DNA of 64,000 nt from Stromatinia cepivora (taxonomy: Eukaryota > Ascomycota > Leotiomycetes > Helotiales > Sclerotiniaceae), in NCBI GenBank assembly GCA_014898415.1, contig RCTD01000009.1:744001-808000 (forward strand), given 5' to 3'. Below are positions 22,990 through 34,795 of the stretch, in pieces. The translations under genes and the position numbers were made by a program. Below the pieces are notes generated by a model that was given only the letters and a program-made list of their open reading frames with translations, ran no database searches and had not been told where the DNA came from. Position 1 is the stretch's first letter. Every line of letters starts with the position of its first letter.

Positions 22990-23612
22990 AATTGAAATTA
23001 GATAAATTAGATATATCAATATTAATATATGATAAAAATAAAGATAATAATATCCAGAAAACAAATCAAGAATCTTTTTTTAAGGATACTTCAGATATCG
23101 AATCCATTATTTCAAAGGATTCAATCCAAAAGTCAACTTTTGTAAACTCTGAATTTATATTAAAAGCAAAATTTAAGATTATTTTAAATTTTATTGATAA
23201 ATCTATTTCAGTAGGATCAAAAAGCGAAGTAAATCTATAATCATCTAAAATTGAACAAAAAGATAAAATAAACCTTGAAAACGAATCCTTAAGATATTTA
23301 ATATAAAAACGAAAAAGAGATATAAAACAAGATCCTAAAGAAGAATAGGAAAACAAAATTATAAAAACATTGATTGCAATATCTATACAGGCCAAAATTC
23401 AAGAAAGTATAGAATATATTATAATTATAATCCCAATTATTTACAAAATAAACCTTTATATCAAAGATAAAATTGTTTCAGATTTTATGATTTTGTTAAT
23501 AAATATAAATAATATAGAAGATATAATATATTCGGCTGAAGAAGTTCTAGGAATCAAAATATTAAGAATTTATAAGAAAGCAATATCAGATCGAAAATAC
23601 TCTGAAAAATAA
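22990..23612 (+). pseudogene. Integrase/RT linker of C1
   Basis: Two overlapping open pieces (22992-23240 and 23370-23612) belong to the hydrophilic hinge between integrase and reverse transcriptase. It includes KFKIILNFIDKSISVGSKSE and later IKILRIYKKAISDRKYSEK, which leads into the RT. The same hinge block occurs in F and C2. The open frame on the opposite strand (23066-23395) is a shadow. Confidence 0.6.
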
Positions 23613-23639
23613 AAGGAAGTTATTTAAAAAAAAATCATA

Positions 23640-24460
23640 TCCTTAATTCAAAATGATATTTGGGAAGAATATATATTCCCTAAAGAAAGTAATTTGGTTT
23701 CAATAAAATGGATATTTATAGTTAAAATCAAGGATAACAAAATAAAACGATTTAAAATAAGATTAATAGTTCAAAGATTCAATTAGATATTAGAAAAGGA
23801 TTATAACGAAATATTTGTATTAATAATAAGATTAAATATATTCAAACTATTTCTAATTATTATTGCAAAGGAAAATTTGGAATGTTTATATTTCGATATC
23901 AAAAATGCCTTTATCAAATTATATTTGAAGGAAAAGATTTATTTCGAATTATTCCAAAGTATCAAAATCAAAAAGAGATATATATTACAAATTCTACAAA
24001 ACCTATATGATTTGAAACAAATTGAAAGGGATTGGAGTTTATTATTGAAGAAAGAGCTTTTAAATATAGATTTTGTATAAAGTTTGGTAGATTTATATTT
24101 GTATATATTCAAAGATTATGATATAATATTACTGATATATATTGATGATATCGTTATTATATTATATATATCATTACAAATCATTTGATTTGATGAAAAG
24201 CTATCGATCCGTTTTAATATCAAGAATCTAAAGAAGATTAATAAGATTCTAAATGTTAGAATTATTTGTAATAGAAAAATGTATATATTAATTATAAATC
24301 AAGAAGAATATTTCAATACTATATTAATCAAATATAGTATTATATATAGATAACATTAAGTTAAGAAACTATTAATAATGGATTATATCTATTTCCAGTT
24401 AGTAATCGATAATGATGAACTAATAGATATAAACAAATATCAATAATAAATAGAAAATAT
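23640..24460 (+). pseudogene. Reverse transcriptase of C1
   Basis: Blocks of copia RT are visible: NLVSIKWIFIVKIK near 23690, CLYFDIKNAFIKLYLKEKIY in the 67-codon open piece at 23877-24080, and LIYIDDIVI at about 24132-24158 with both catalytic Asp of the YxDD box intact. C2 has YINN at the same place. Only a few stops separate the pieces. Confidence 0.82.
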
Positions 24461-24479
24461 AATTCATTTAATAGTATAC

Positions 24480-25140
24480 ACTTAATCAGATATAGTATTC
24501 TCAATTGAAAGATTTTTATAATTTATAACAAAACCAGCAAAACATTATATTATAGCTTTGAAGAATCTGATGCGATATTTATGATCAACAATCAAATAGA
24601 AGTTATAATTCGGGTTAAAGGGAGTACAATTTGACATCTATAAAGAATACAATATACTTGATAATATAATAAAAATATATATAGATGTAGATTAGGTTAA
24701 TAACAAATATAACCGAAAAAGTATTTCAAGGAAAGTTATGATATTCTACAAAAACTTTATATTGTAGATTAATAAGAAATAAATATCTATAGCTATCTTT
24801 AATACAGAATCAGAATATATTATAATAACAATATTCATCAAACAAAAAAGATAAATTATACAAATACTCAAAGATCTATTCAGATCAAATTATATTGGAA
24901 AAAACGGAGATATAATTTAAATACTTAATAACAATCAAAATGTTTTAGTTTTAATTAAGAATCTATATTTGTATAAACAATCTAAACATATAAATATCAA
25001 TTATCATTTCATTAGGAATTTAATAGAAAAGAAGAAAATCGCCACTAATTATATCAATACATACGATATAATTACTGATAGAATAATGAAGCCTTATACA
25101 AAGATTACTTTCAAAAGATTCAAGAAAATATTGGGATTAG
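24480..25140 (+). pseudogene. RNase H of C1
   Basis: Frames correspond to the copia RNase H: ALKNLMRYL near 24555, then IIITIFIKQ-like and LVLIKNLYLYKQSKHININ-like pieces around 24820-25005, up to an IGNPLIEKK-like end before the polypurine tract. Several stops are present. The assignment rests on position and partial motifs. Confidence 0.6.
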
Positions 25141-25180
25141 TAATCTAAAAGAATCGAATAGGATATCCTCAATGGGGGAA

Positions 25181-25346
25181 TGTTGGAAATGAGGCCATTA
25201 TAAGATTAGAATTAAGATTATAAGATCATAATAGTATACAGACTATATTTAGGGATAACCTCAATTCTACTCCTACTAGAATTATAGATCCTTAATTCAA
25301 TCTACATAGTCAACAATACTACTACTTCCTACACCAAAAGTTAATA
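25181..25346 (+). repeat. 3' LTR of C1
   Basis: 166-bp partner of 19858-20023. The terminal CA is changed to TA. It is followed by the TATAC duplication, after which B1 resumes. Confidence 0.94.
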
Positions 25347-25559
25347 TATACTTATATATATTCTGTTTGCTCTTGTTTAGGTATATTGTTTATGTTCTTT
25401 TGTTTGTATATAGATCTTTTTGATATTATTTGAAAATGTTGTTTTTTTTTTTATTCTTAATTTCTAAGCTATAGATTATGATTCGATAAACTTTGCAATT
25501 GTAGAACTTTGTAACAAAGTGATTTGTTAATAAAATGAAATCTCGTTTCTATATTCCTT

Positions 25560-26610
25560 GATTCTCGAATGTATTTTTGTTATTTATATTCCTTTTCATC
25601 CGAAACCCTTTTTTCCTAATCCTGAAAAATTCAATGATAGTTTTCAAAAGTTCGATATCTGATTTTCTTTGATTCGAATGAAATTATAAATAGATGGCAT
25701 TACGATTGATAACTTTATAGCTTAATTTTATTATATTTATCTTAATCTCGAATCTTATATATAAATTATAATACTATTTCAGTTTTCTTTTTTTGATCAA
25801 AACATTCCCTTAGATTATACAATGATCCTAAATCAATTTATATATATTTACAACAATCCAAATAAAGTTCAAGAAGCCAAAGATAAGCTATTCATTTTCA
25901 AATAAGGAACCGATTCTTTATATACCTATATTATAAAATTCGAAAGGACCCTTTACAAAGCCAAAGATCAGAATTGATTCGATTCGAATAAAATCTCAAT
26001 TTTTCGCAATGAATTCAATATTACTTTTAGAAATCATCTTTTTCAATAGTTTTCTCTTCTTTATTCTTATTCCGATTTTGTTTAGATCATACAATAACTA
26101 ATTACTTGTATAACAAATAAATTCCTTATATCATTCTATTCTAATAAGTCTAGAACCTTATATATATTACAGAATCCATTTTATTCTTGAAATTACAATC
26201 CAATGGATATTAGTAATCTTAATATTATTGGTACCCTTAATTCTTTTAATATTTAATCAGACAAACTTAATTATACCTTGATTCTACTCTGTATACGAAC
26301 ATCTGAGTTTTCCCTTTTTAAAAGAACTCTTTTATACAAACAAAATAAATATATACAATATAGAAATACCTCCCATTGGATACAAGTATATCCGTTAAAC
26401 CCATATCAAGAAATCCGAGATCGATAAAAGTTTGTTCCGATTATTATATTAACTATTGAACCCGAAAACAATGATGATAAGGATCTAAAAGAGATAATCA
26501 ATAATTGATATTTTGAAGATTGTTTGGAGAAGGTATATAATATAATGGATATATATTTGTTGATTATAATGTAATCTATACATCAGGAATTTTTATCAAA
26601 AGAAAATTAA
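25560..26610 (+). pseudogene. Gag of B1
   Basis: The single coding region of B1, degraded. The central block reads YNNPNKVQEAKDKLFIFK (about 25850-25905), then GTDSLYTYIIKFERTLYKAK and NKISIFRNEFN, as in capsid domains of fungal gypsy gag (retrotrans_gag type). The C-terminal part has an acidic stretch PENNDDKDLKEIINN before TAA at 26608. There is no protease, RT or integrase. Confidence 0.78.
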
Positions 26611-26679
26611 TGATTATTTTGTACTTAAATTATTTGTTTAAAATGAATTCGAAGCGAACTTTTCAGAAGGGGGGGGTAA

Positions 26680-26829
26680 TATTACGAGATACACATGATT
26701 GTATCCGATCGGGCTAGTATGATACTAAGTTTCGAGCCGATCATATATATAGCTTCGTAGTATACTCTCTTTAGCTCTATAGCTTTTAATTCTAAGGTTG
26801 ATCTTTAAACGCTCGTTGGGTTCGTCACA
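26680..26829 (+). repeat. 3' LTR of B1
   Basis: 150-bp partner of 19660-19809, followed by the AAGGC duplication. Confidence 0.93.
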
Positions 26830-26834
26830 AAGGC

Positions 26835-27367
26835 AATATATTTCAAAAAACTTATGCCTATGATTATTTCAAAAATCATACAAAAGGAAACTTGAATATG
26901 GTAAGAACGAAATATAACGTTATCTCTATCGATTTCGTTCAATTTGATTGATTTGATCAATTTGATCAATTAATTTGGTCGATTTCGGAATTGACTATAT
27001 TAACCATCTATTATCATTATATTATAATTCAACCTCCTTCCTTTTTCTATTGAAGCTTTTTCCTTTCAGAGATTCCCCAAATCAAGGAAAATACGAATCA
27101 ATATTAATTTAACCAATTGATGAACGATTTAGTCGATTTGATCAATTCATTTATCATTTTGGTCAATTTGATCAATTAATTTGGTCAATTTGATCAATTA
27201 ATTTGGTCAATTTGGTCAATTTCCAGTAAATTGATTAAATCAACCAAAATGATTAATCTAATTGATTTAAAGTTTATGAACCTTTACAAAAACTGGTTTT
27301 CGATGAAATAGTAATGAAACAGAGGAGTGAAATGTTCGAAGGCGAGTTTTTCCGAAGGGAGGGGTAA
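26835..27367 (+). other. 3' region of A1 with TTTGATCAATT repeats and polypurine tract
   Basis: Continuation of A1 after B1. Between about 26930 and 27250 there are many irregular repeats of TTTGATCAATT, TTTGGTCAATT and similar 9-12-bp words. A2 has the same block at 54520-54830. The G-rich polypurine tract GAAGGGAGGGGTAA ends at the LTR boundary. No coding frame is recognised. Confidence 0.75.
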
Positions 27368-27649
27368 TATCACGAATCGTAAATTACAGGAGGCTAATCA
27401 CATAATACCTTTTATCTTCTATATCAATTTATGAGCTGATCATCTGTATATATATATTACGATTCATACAATTTAGTATAGTAAAATGGTAACCCTAATA
27501 ATGTTTACATATAATTTTGCAGTTTATAAATGGGTATTTGTGTATATATATTTAGTTGCTCCTTACGAGTTATAATTCTTCAATTATAGATTCTAAAGAA
27601 CATAATTGATCCTGTTTATTCAGTTCTACTACGGCTCTTGTGCGTTATA
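27368..27649 (+). repeat. 3' LTR of A1
   Basis: 282-bp partner of 13410-13691, starting TATCACG (from TGTCACG) and ending GTGCGTTATA, followed by GTTCA. Confidence 0.93.
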
Positions 27650-28900
27650 GTTCATTAATATAATAATATATCTGATTTACAAGGATAGATTTTAATTATT
27701 AATGAATAATATATTTATGAATATTATTAGTTTCAATAAATCGAAATCGAATAATACGAATTTCAGTTTTTTAATTGAATTGTTCATTTGTTATTGAATT
27801 ATTTTATTTATCAATTTTGTATTTTCCTTTTTGAAATTGATAATCTGAATAGTAAAAGAAAAAGCGAATGATATTTTTGATTGATATATTATCGAAATAT
27901 AAACTCTTTTTATATATTGAATAATATATTGATCTTTTAGAATTATACTTTTTCGAATTTTATTTTTTGTATTATAAATATCGATTAATTATGTTTTAAC
28001 GAATTATAAATTTGTATATTATTTTTCCTAATTAATATAAATAAAATTATTGTTTATTTAAATGATAATAATTCTATTGAATTTGAAGGAGTTTTCGGAT
28101 GATAAGGTTTTTCGATCTTTTATAAGAAATTTTATATTTTCGAGTTCTTTTTGTTTTTTGTTTATAAATGCTTTGTTAATTATAATAATTATATTATTTA
28201 TTTGAAATTCTATTAATCAAAATATTTTGTTTTTTTATTTGATATACATTAAGCAGGGATTATATATAAATTGATTGAATTATTTGAAATATAATGAGAT
28301 AATGATTATGGTAAATATCGAATCAATGATTTTCAGTTTTTGATATATTATATAATGGTTTGATTATTTGTAATAATATTCTTTTTAGGAATTCTATTTC
28401 TTTGAATAATTGAATGTAGAATAGTTGTATTAGATTGGATATTGTTTATATATAGATTTGAGTAATATTCTTAATGTATAAAATTGTTTATATAATTAAT
28501 TGTAAAATGATTATAATGTTTAATATCAAATATTGATTTGTTTATTGAATTGTAAATAATTATATTAATATTGTTTTCTTTTTTGTATTATTCTATATTT
28601 GGATTACAAATCTTAATTTTGGGAATACTTTTTCAATATTTTCGTTTTTGATTTTATCAATAAATTTTGATTTGAATATTTATATATCTTTTGGTATATC
28701 TATTTGTTATATGATTTCGAATATATTATTTTCTATTAAGTTATTGATCTTTTTCTTTTTTGATTTTTTATAAATTAATAGATTTTAAGATATATCAAAT
28801 ATTAATAGATTTTCATCGAAGATATTGATAATATTTTCTTTTTTATTATTTTGAAGATAGATAATTATATTCAGTATTTTTATTGTATTTTCAATAAAGT
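27650..28900 (-). pseudogene. G: reverse transcriptase and start of RNase H (Ty1/copia)
   Basis: On the minus strand, around 28750-28690, the frame reads KKEKINNLIENNIFEI, then at about 28675-28590 IFKSKFIDKIKNENIEK and LRFVIQ. These correspond to the first blocks of copia RT (the region that in relatives reads N-SRFVDEIKN and KSRLVVQA). Further left the sequence is very AT-rich and hard to read. The last 60 bases before 27650 are the start of RNase H, which continues at 13404 beyond the A1 insertion. Confidence 0.7.
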
Positions 28901-29149
28901 ATATTGTTATAATTTCGATTGATATTGTATTTGTTATATTGTATAATGTTTTTATTGATGAAACGATTATTTGAAGGATATTAGAATTAACTTTTACTGT
29001 ATTTTTTAAAACAATCTTAAATTTCTTTTGGAAAATGATTTCGAGATTTTTCAGGAATATTTCTTAAGAGATTTGTTCTATTGTAATGGATTCTGTTTAT
29101 ATAATAGATTCTATTAATATCATTGTTTTAATTGTATAAGATTTCATTA

Positions 29150-29826
29150 TTATAGATCGAAAGATTATAGATCTGTTTAGTAATTGAATTATATAGATTT
29201 CATTCTTGAATTATAATAATATAAATAATTCTGTTTATTTGGTAATTCGATTGTTTTTTTCTCTTTCTATTTATATCTTTGAATTGATTGATAATTTATG
29301 GATTGGAATTATATTTAAATTGTTCTTTTAATTCAATACATTTATTATTTATTTTTCAATTCGGAGTTTTTTAATTTTGTTATTTGTTTTTTTGATTATA
29401 TTGGATTATTGTTGAACATTAAATATCGATAGATCGAATTCGTATATTTGTGGGTATACTCCGAATATTAGAAGGATAGATATGATTCTATTAGGGCCAA
29501 TAATATCATTGATTACTTTCATTATCATTTGCAATACTGATTCTTTCATCATTTCAATATCTTTGAGTTCTTTTTCGATGATATTGTATATACATTGAAT
29601 AATTTGATGATAGTATTCGATTATCTTGATTGATTAATATACTTCGATAGATATACTTTTCATAATAATTATCATTATTTCAATATATTATTTGAATTCT
29701 TTATTTATAAAATTTTTCCCGATATTATAGATAATATAATCTAATAAATCTAAATATATATCCATTCAATATATTCTTAATTTATTCTATATATACTTTA
29801 TATTAATATTATCAAATTATTATATT
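29150..29826 (-). pseudogene. G: integrase, C-terminal half
   Basis: Minus-strand frame: MDIYLDLLDYIIYNIGKNFI near 29765-29705 (second catalytic region of the integrase), then MKVINDIIGPNRIISILLIF near 29520-29470 and GVYPQIYEFD near 29460-29430. These are signature segments of a common fungal copia integrase. The domain starts on the other side of B2 (31503-31650), and the frame continues across the ATATT duplication. Confidence 0.8.
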
Positions 29827-29976
29827 TGTCACGAGATACACGTGATCGCGTCCGATCGGACTAGTACAGTACTAAGCTCCGAGCCGATCATATATATAGC
29901 TTCGTAATACACTCTCTTTAATTTTGTAACTTTTAATTTTAAAGTTGATCTCTAAATGTTTGTTGAGTTCGTCATA
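29827..29976 (+). repeat. 5' LTR of B2
   Basis: 150 bp, TGTCACGAGATACACGTG to GAGTTCGTCATA. Confidence 0.94.
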
Positions 29977-30188
29977 TTATTAAAAGCTCTTTTAGATAAA
30001 AAATGGAATAATATTTGTATATACTTATGTATACTCTGTTTGCTTTTGTTTAAATATATCGTTTATATTCTTTCGTTTGTATATAGATCTTCTTAATATT
30101 ATTCGAAGATATTATCTTTTTTCTTATTTTTAATTTCTAAATTATAGATTACGATTCGATAAACCTTGCAATTGCAAAACTTCGTGGC

Positions 30189-31283
30189 GAAGTAATTCGT
30201 TAGCGAAATGAAATCTTGTTTTTATACTTCCTGATTCTCGAATATACTTTTGTTATTTATACTCCTTTTCATCCGAAACCTTCTTTTTTTAATCCTGAAA
30301 AGTTCAATAATAATTTTCAAAAGTTCGATATTTGATTTCCTTCAATTCAAACAAAACTACAAATAGATAGTACTGCGATCGGTAACTTTATAGCTCAATT
30401 TTACTATATTTATCTTAATTTCGAATCTTATATACAAACTATAATACTATTTCAGCTTTCTTCTTTTGATCAAAACATTCCTTTAAATTATACAACGATC
30501 CTAGATCAATTTATATGTGTTTACAATAATCCGAATAAAGTTCAAGAAGCCAAAGACAAACTATTTATTTTCAAATAAAAAACCGATTCTTTATATATTT
30601 ATATTACAAAATTCAAAAGGACCCTTTACAAAGCTAAAAATCAGAATTGACCCGATTCGAATAAAATCTCAATTTTTCGTAATGGATTCAATGTTATTTT
30701 TAGAAATCGTTTTTTTCAACAACTTTCTCTTCTTTGCTTTTATCCCGATTTTGTTTAGGTTATATAACAATTAGCTGTTCGTACAGCGAATGGATTCTCT
30801 ACATTATTCTATTCTAATGAGTCTAAAGCCTTATATATATTGCAGAATCTATTCCACTTTCGGAATTACGATTCAATGGATATTAACAACCTTAATATTA
30901 TTGGTATTTTTAGTCCTTTTGATATCTAATCGGACAAATTTAATCGTATTTTGATTCTACCCTATGTATAAGCATTTGAGTTTTCCTTTTTTGAAAGAAC
31001 TCTTTTGTGCAAGCAAAATAAATGTATATGATGTAAAAGTATTTTTCATTAGATACAAGTATATCCATTAGATCCGTATCAAAGAGTCCGAGATCGATAA
31101 AAGCCTGTTCTGGTTATTATATTGACTATTGAATCCGAAAACAACGATGATAAGGATCTAGAAGAGATGATCAATAATCGATATTTTGAAGATCATTTGA
31201 AGGAGGTATATAATATGATGAATATATATTCGTTAATTGTAATACAATCTATATATCAGGAATTTTTATCAAAAGAAGATTAA
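30189..31283 (+). pseudogene. Gag of B2, the only coding region of family B
   Basis: About 365 codons in one frame with scattered stops. Segments in order: YTPFHPKPSFFNPEKF, then AIGNFIAQFYYIYLNFESYI, then LNYTTILDQFICVYNNPNK and VQEAKDKLFIFK, then KISIFRNGFN, and an acidic tail ESENNDDKDLEEMINNRYFE ending LSKED before TAA. The middle resembles the capsid (retrotrans_gag) domain of Ty3/gypsy elements. No protease motif, RT, RNase H or integrase follows before the LTR. The open frame at 30517-30774 is out of this frame and is a shadow. Confidence 0.8.
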
Positions 31284-31352
31284 TGATCATTTTATATTTA
31301 AATCATTTGTTTAAAGTAAATTCAAAGTGAACTCTTCAAAAAGGGGGGGTAA

Positions 31353-31502
31353 TGTTATGAGATATATGTGATCATGTCCGATCGGGCTAGTATAGTATTA
31401 AGCTTCAAGCTGATCATATATATAGCTTTGTAGCACACTCTTTTTAGCTCTATAGCTTTTAATTCTAAGGTTGATCTCTAAACGTTCGTTGGGTTCGTCA
31501 CA
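31353..31502 (+). repeat. 3' LTR of B2
   Basis: 150-bp partner of 29827-29976, starting TGTTATGAG and ending GGGTTCGTCACA. Confidence 0.94.
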
Positions 31503-32080
31503 ATATTATTTGAAATCTGATTTCTTTATTAATAATATATAATATTAGTTTATTATTGATATATATAATATCGATTATAATCGAATGATTGAATTCGATA
31601 TTATTATGAAAATTGAATTTGAATCTATTTAGGAATTTTCTATATTTTTAACAATATTCATAGAATTTCATAAATCTTTCGAGATCTCTCTAAGCAACAT
31701 TTATATAATTTATATATTAGAGAATTCAATAGAATCTATTTGTAAATGAATAATTGAAATAACGATATAGTTTTTGTATTTCCGATTCGATCAAATAATA
31801 ATCATTTATATCAATAAATGTTTATATGAATTACTGGATCTTTATATTCTAGAATAATATTATATATTTGAATTTACAAATATAAAGATGTTTTGCAATT
31901 GATAATACAAATATATTAATAATATTATTATAATATACTTTGAATTGATCTATATTTTATAACGATAATAGGAATAATATTTTTGATTCTATAATATAGA
32001 ATTCGATAAATTCTAAAGGTAGATTTAATTGAATCGATCCGATTGATCTAGTCTTTCCGATTTCGAATATCATTTTTGTA
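31503..32080 (-). pseudogene. G: integrase, N-terminal half
   Basis: Minus-strand frame near 31620-31510 reads NIEFNHSIIIDIIYIN and then LYIINKEIRFQII up to the B2 junction. Copia relatives have the first catalytic Asp in this VDIMYID-type block and continue with TRFQAA. The Asp positions are partly Asn here. It joins in frame with 29826 leftwards. Confidence 0.78.
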
Positions 32081-32249
32081 ATTCCTATTTTATTTATATT
32101 CAATTTGATATTTTTGATATCCTTTTGATATATTTGATATTATTTAAATTTTATTGTAGATTATTAGAATACTTCTGTATCGATAATAATACCCTGAAAT
32201 TCTTTATTATTATATTTCGAATAAAAGCTTTGTATTTTTTAATCTTATT

Positions 32250-34509
32250 GATTAATTGATTAATTTAGTAATGAAATTAATCAAAATATATATTGTTGTT
32301 TTATCGAATAGATTTACTGCAACTTCTTTTCTGTTAATCAATTTATAGAATAAAATCCAAATATACTTTGAATTATTATTTTTTACATTCTCCTTTGAAT
32401 TGTTTTGAATATATATTACAAGTTCTTTATCAATATCGATATCCAATAAAGTTTCTTTGTATTCGATAATGTATTATTTGAAATATAATCCGAAATCTTT
32501 ATCGTTGTTTTTGAATCATTTCTTATATTTGTATTTCGATTTAATTTATTCAGTTTTTATATGTTTGTTTGATTAATAGCTTTCTTTTTTATAAATAAAG
32601 CATCTTTTAATTCTTTTTGATTGAATAAAGAATTGTTAATTAGGTTTATATTTGTGATTATATTTAGGGTTCTTTTGATTGTATATTCGATCTATATAAA
32701 ATGTTTCGTTTTCGTTTGGATATAATTTTTTGTATATAGAAATAAAGCTTTGTAGATCTTTGATAAATCCGATTATAGATTTTAAAGATCGATAGTATAT
32801 TTGATTGTATATTGGTATATAATTATATATATTGAGTATTTTTTTTTAAATATATATAACTATTTGAAGTTCTTTTGATAAACTTTTTTGGAGATATCAA
32901 AGTTTGATGATTATAATATCCAAATATTTTGTTGTTAATTTTCCGAGGTTCTATATAATAATTACTTTGAATATTGTATGATCCTATTTCTTTATAAATC
33001 TATATTGATGTTTTTCTTCTTCGAAAGATGTTTTTATTATTTTGTAAATGTCCTTCATTATATTTGAAATATAATTGAAATTCGAATAGTAGAATACAAA
33101 AGTTTCTTTTTTTAATATCATTGAAAATGCTCTTGTATAAAGGTTTAGGCGGATATCGATCCTTTTGTAATGATTGAGAAAGATAATATATTTGTAATCG
33201 AAGTTATTATCCTAACTAATATATTTATTAGCATTATTATAAAGTTTCTTAAAGTTTCTGAAATCATAATCAATATTATTATTTTGTATATAATCGAATA
33301 ATTTGTTTTTATAATTTTTTAAATTATTATTTCCTTTATTATTGAATAGATTTTTTTCTTTTTTGTTATTTCTATAAAGATATATATAAACATTATTTTG
33401 ATTTGTATTATCTATCTTACAATCGTATCCGAAGTATTTGTTATTGTTTAATAATTTCCTATTATCAAATAATCTATTTGGTAATCCTTTATTATTAATA
33501 AATTTCCTTTTATTCAATAATTTTTCATTTTTAGATAATACATTATTATTATATAATAAATATAATGATATTAAGTATTATTTCCATTCTGAATTTTGAT
33601 ATTCATTATATAGGAATTCCCTGAATATATAAGATCCCGATTTTTTGTTTAATTATAATGATTGAATTCTTTTATATTATATTGAAGATAATTATCTTAT
33701 ATTTATTTATATAAATTGTTTTTTTTAGGGATTGAATAAGGGTATTAGATCTTTAGGGATGATATTAAGATATATATTATTATTGAATATTTTGATTTGA
33801 TTTAGAATAATTTTTGATTGGAATTGGAAATATTGATCTATCATTATTTCTCGAATTTGATTATTCGATTATAATATATATAGAATATAGAGTATTTCGA
33901 TCAAAGTTTCGCTAATTATTAATTCTTTATATTATATTATCTTTTTGATAAATAAGCCATCTATTTTCAATTCAATATATAATCTGAGTATAATCTTTGA
34001 ATTAACAAATTCGAAATACTTAATTCTGAAATTTGTAAAATTGTTATAATAATCGCTTTATAGATCCTTATTGATATAATTATATATTATATAAAATTTT
34101 AATTTGAATTTGTAAAAATCGATGATTTTCTAAGGGTCTTTTTTTATAGGTACGATTTAATTGTATTTTTATTTATCTATTTATTCGTTGTACTTTTTGC
34201 TTTTGATATATAAAATAATTGATGCTTTTATTATATTTGATATTGATGATAATGGGATTCGGATTCTTTTAGAATAAAGGATTGTAGGGGAATATTTGAA
34301 TATACTTATTATAATTATTATAATAATGATTATTATATATTTTTGGATTGTTTCGAAATTGATCGCTATAAGGTTTTTAAGATAGTTTTAAAAAAAGCTT
34401 GAGTACGGGTTTATAGTATACGAAATGTATATTATAATAAAGCTATATTTGTATTATATATAGTGTTATTAGATTCTGAGAGTATTTCAAAGTTAGGGTT
34501 AATTAATCG
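32250..34509 (-). pseudogene. G: gag and protease region (Ty1/copia)
   Basis: Minus-strand relics upstream of the integrase. Near 32600-32540 the frame reads KRCFIYKKES followed by a stop and SNKHIKTE, a zinc knuckle of the CFVC...GCW...H type with Cys-to-Tyr and Trp-to-stop changes. 33517-33212 is an open 101-codon Asn/Lys-rich linker. 32446-32252 is an open 64-codon piece near the protease position. The N-terminal part of gag is cut by A2 at 34510 and should continue at 55211. Confidence 0.6.
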
Positions 34510-34795
34510 AATCTGTCACGAATCGTGAACCACAGGAAGCTAACCACGTGATACCTCTTATCTCCCATATCAATTTATGAGCTGATCATCTGTGTGTATG
34601 TGTTACAAATTATATGATTTAATATGGTAAAATAGTAATCCTAATAATGTATGTATATAATCCTGTAGCTTACAAATAGGTATTTGTGTATATATATTTA
34701 GTTGTTCTTTATGAATTATAGTTCTTCAGTTGTAGATTCTAAAGAATATAATTGATCCTGTTTATTTAGCTTTACTATAGCTTTTGTGTGTTATA
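34510..34795 (+). repeat. 5' LTR of A2
   Basis: 286 bp, TGTCACGAATCGTGAACC to GTGTGTTATA. It has a few small length differences from the 282-bp LTRs. Confidence 0.92.

Larger units (their letters stand above)
19858..25346 (+). mobile_element. C1: Ty1/copia element (family C), inserted in B1
   Basis: LTRs of 166 bp are at 19858-20023 and 25181-25346. The TSD is TATAC at 19853-19857 and 25347-25351, and the undisturbed site is visible in B2 near 30020. Length is 5489 bp. Order is gag with zinc knuckle, protease, integrase, reverse transcriptase, RNase H, i.e. the copia order. A polypurine tract AATGGGGGAA precedes the 3' LTR. Reading frames are broken by stops, but several long open pieces remain. 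Confidence 0.95.
19660..26829 (+). mobile_element. B1: gag-only LTR element (family B), inserted in A1 and carrying C1
   Basis: LTRs of 150 bp are at 19660-19809 and 26680-26829. The TSD is AAGGC at 19655-19659 and 26830-26834. Removing C1 and its duplication leaves about 1676 bp, the same as B2. C1 lies 48 bp after the 5' LTR, upstream of gag. A G-rich tract (GAAGGGGGGGGTAA) precedes the 3' LTR and is very like the one before the 3' LTR of A1. Confidence 0.94.
13410..27649 (+). mobile_element. A1: Ty3/gypsy chromovirus (family A), containing B1 and C1
   Basis: LTRs are at 13410-13691 and 27368-27649. The TSD is GTTCA at 13405-13409 and 27650-27654. Without B1 the element is about 7.06 kb. 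Order: leader, gag (to 15371), protease, reverse transcriptase, RNase H, integrase, chromodomain, 3' region rich in TTTGATCAATT, G-rich polypurine tract, LTR. All reading frames are broken by RIP-type stops. B1 sits in the region after the chromodomain. The empty site is preserved in A2 near 54415, which supports this structure independently. Confidence 0.95.
29827..31502 (+). mobile_element. B2: complete gag-only LTR element (family B) in G
   Basis: 1676 bp. LTRs of 150 bp are at 29827-29976 and 31353-31502, the TSD is ATATT at 29822-29826 and 31503-31507. The 1376-bp internal region contains one degraded gag frame (30189-31283) and a G-rich polypurine tract (AAAAAGGGGGGGTAA) before the 3' LTR. 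This uninterrupted copy defines the family and gives the empty site for C1. Confidence 0.95.

Noticed and set aside
30517..30774. 85-codon plus frame in B2
   Set aside because: Shifted relative to the gag frame that is shared by B1, B2 and B3; no homologous content.
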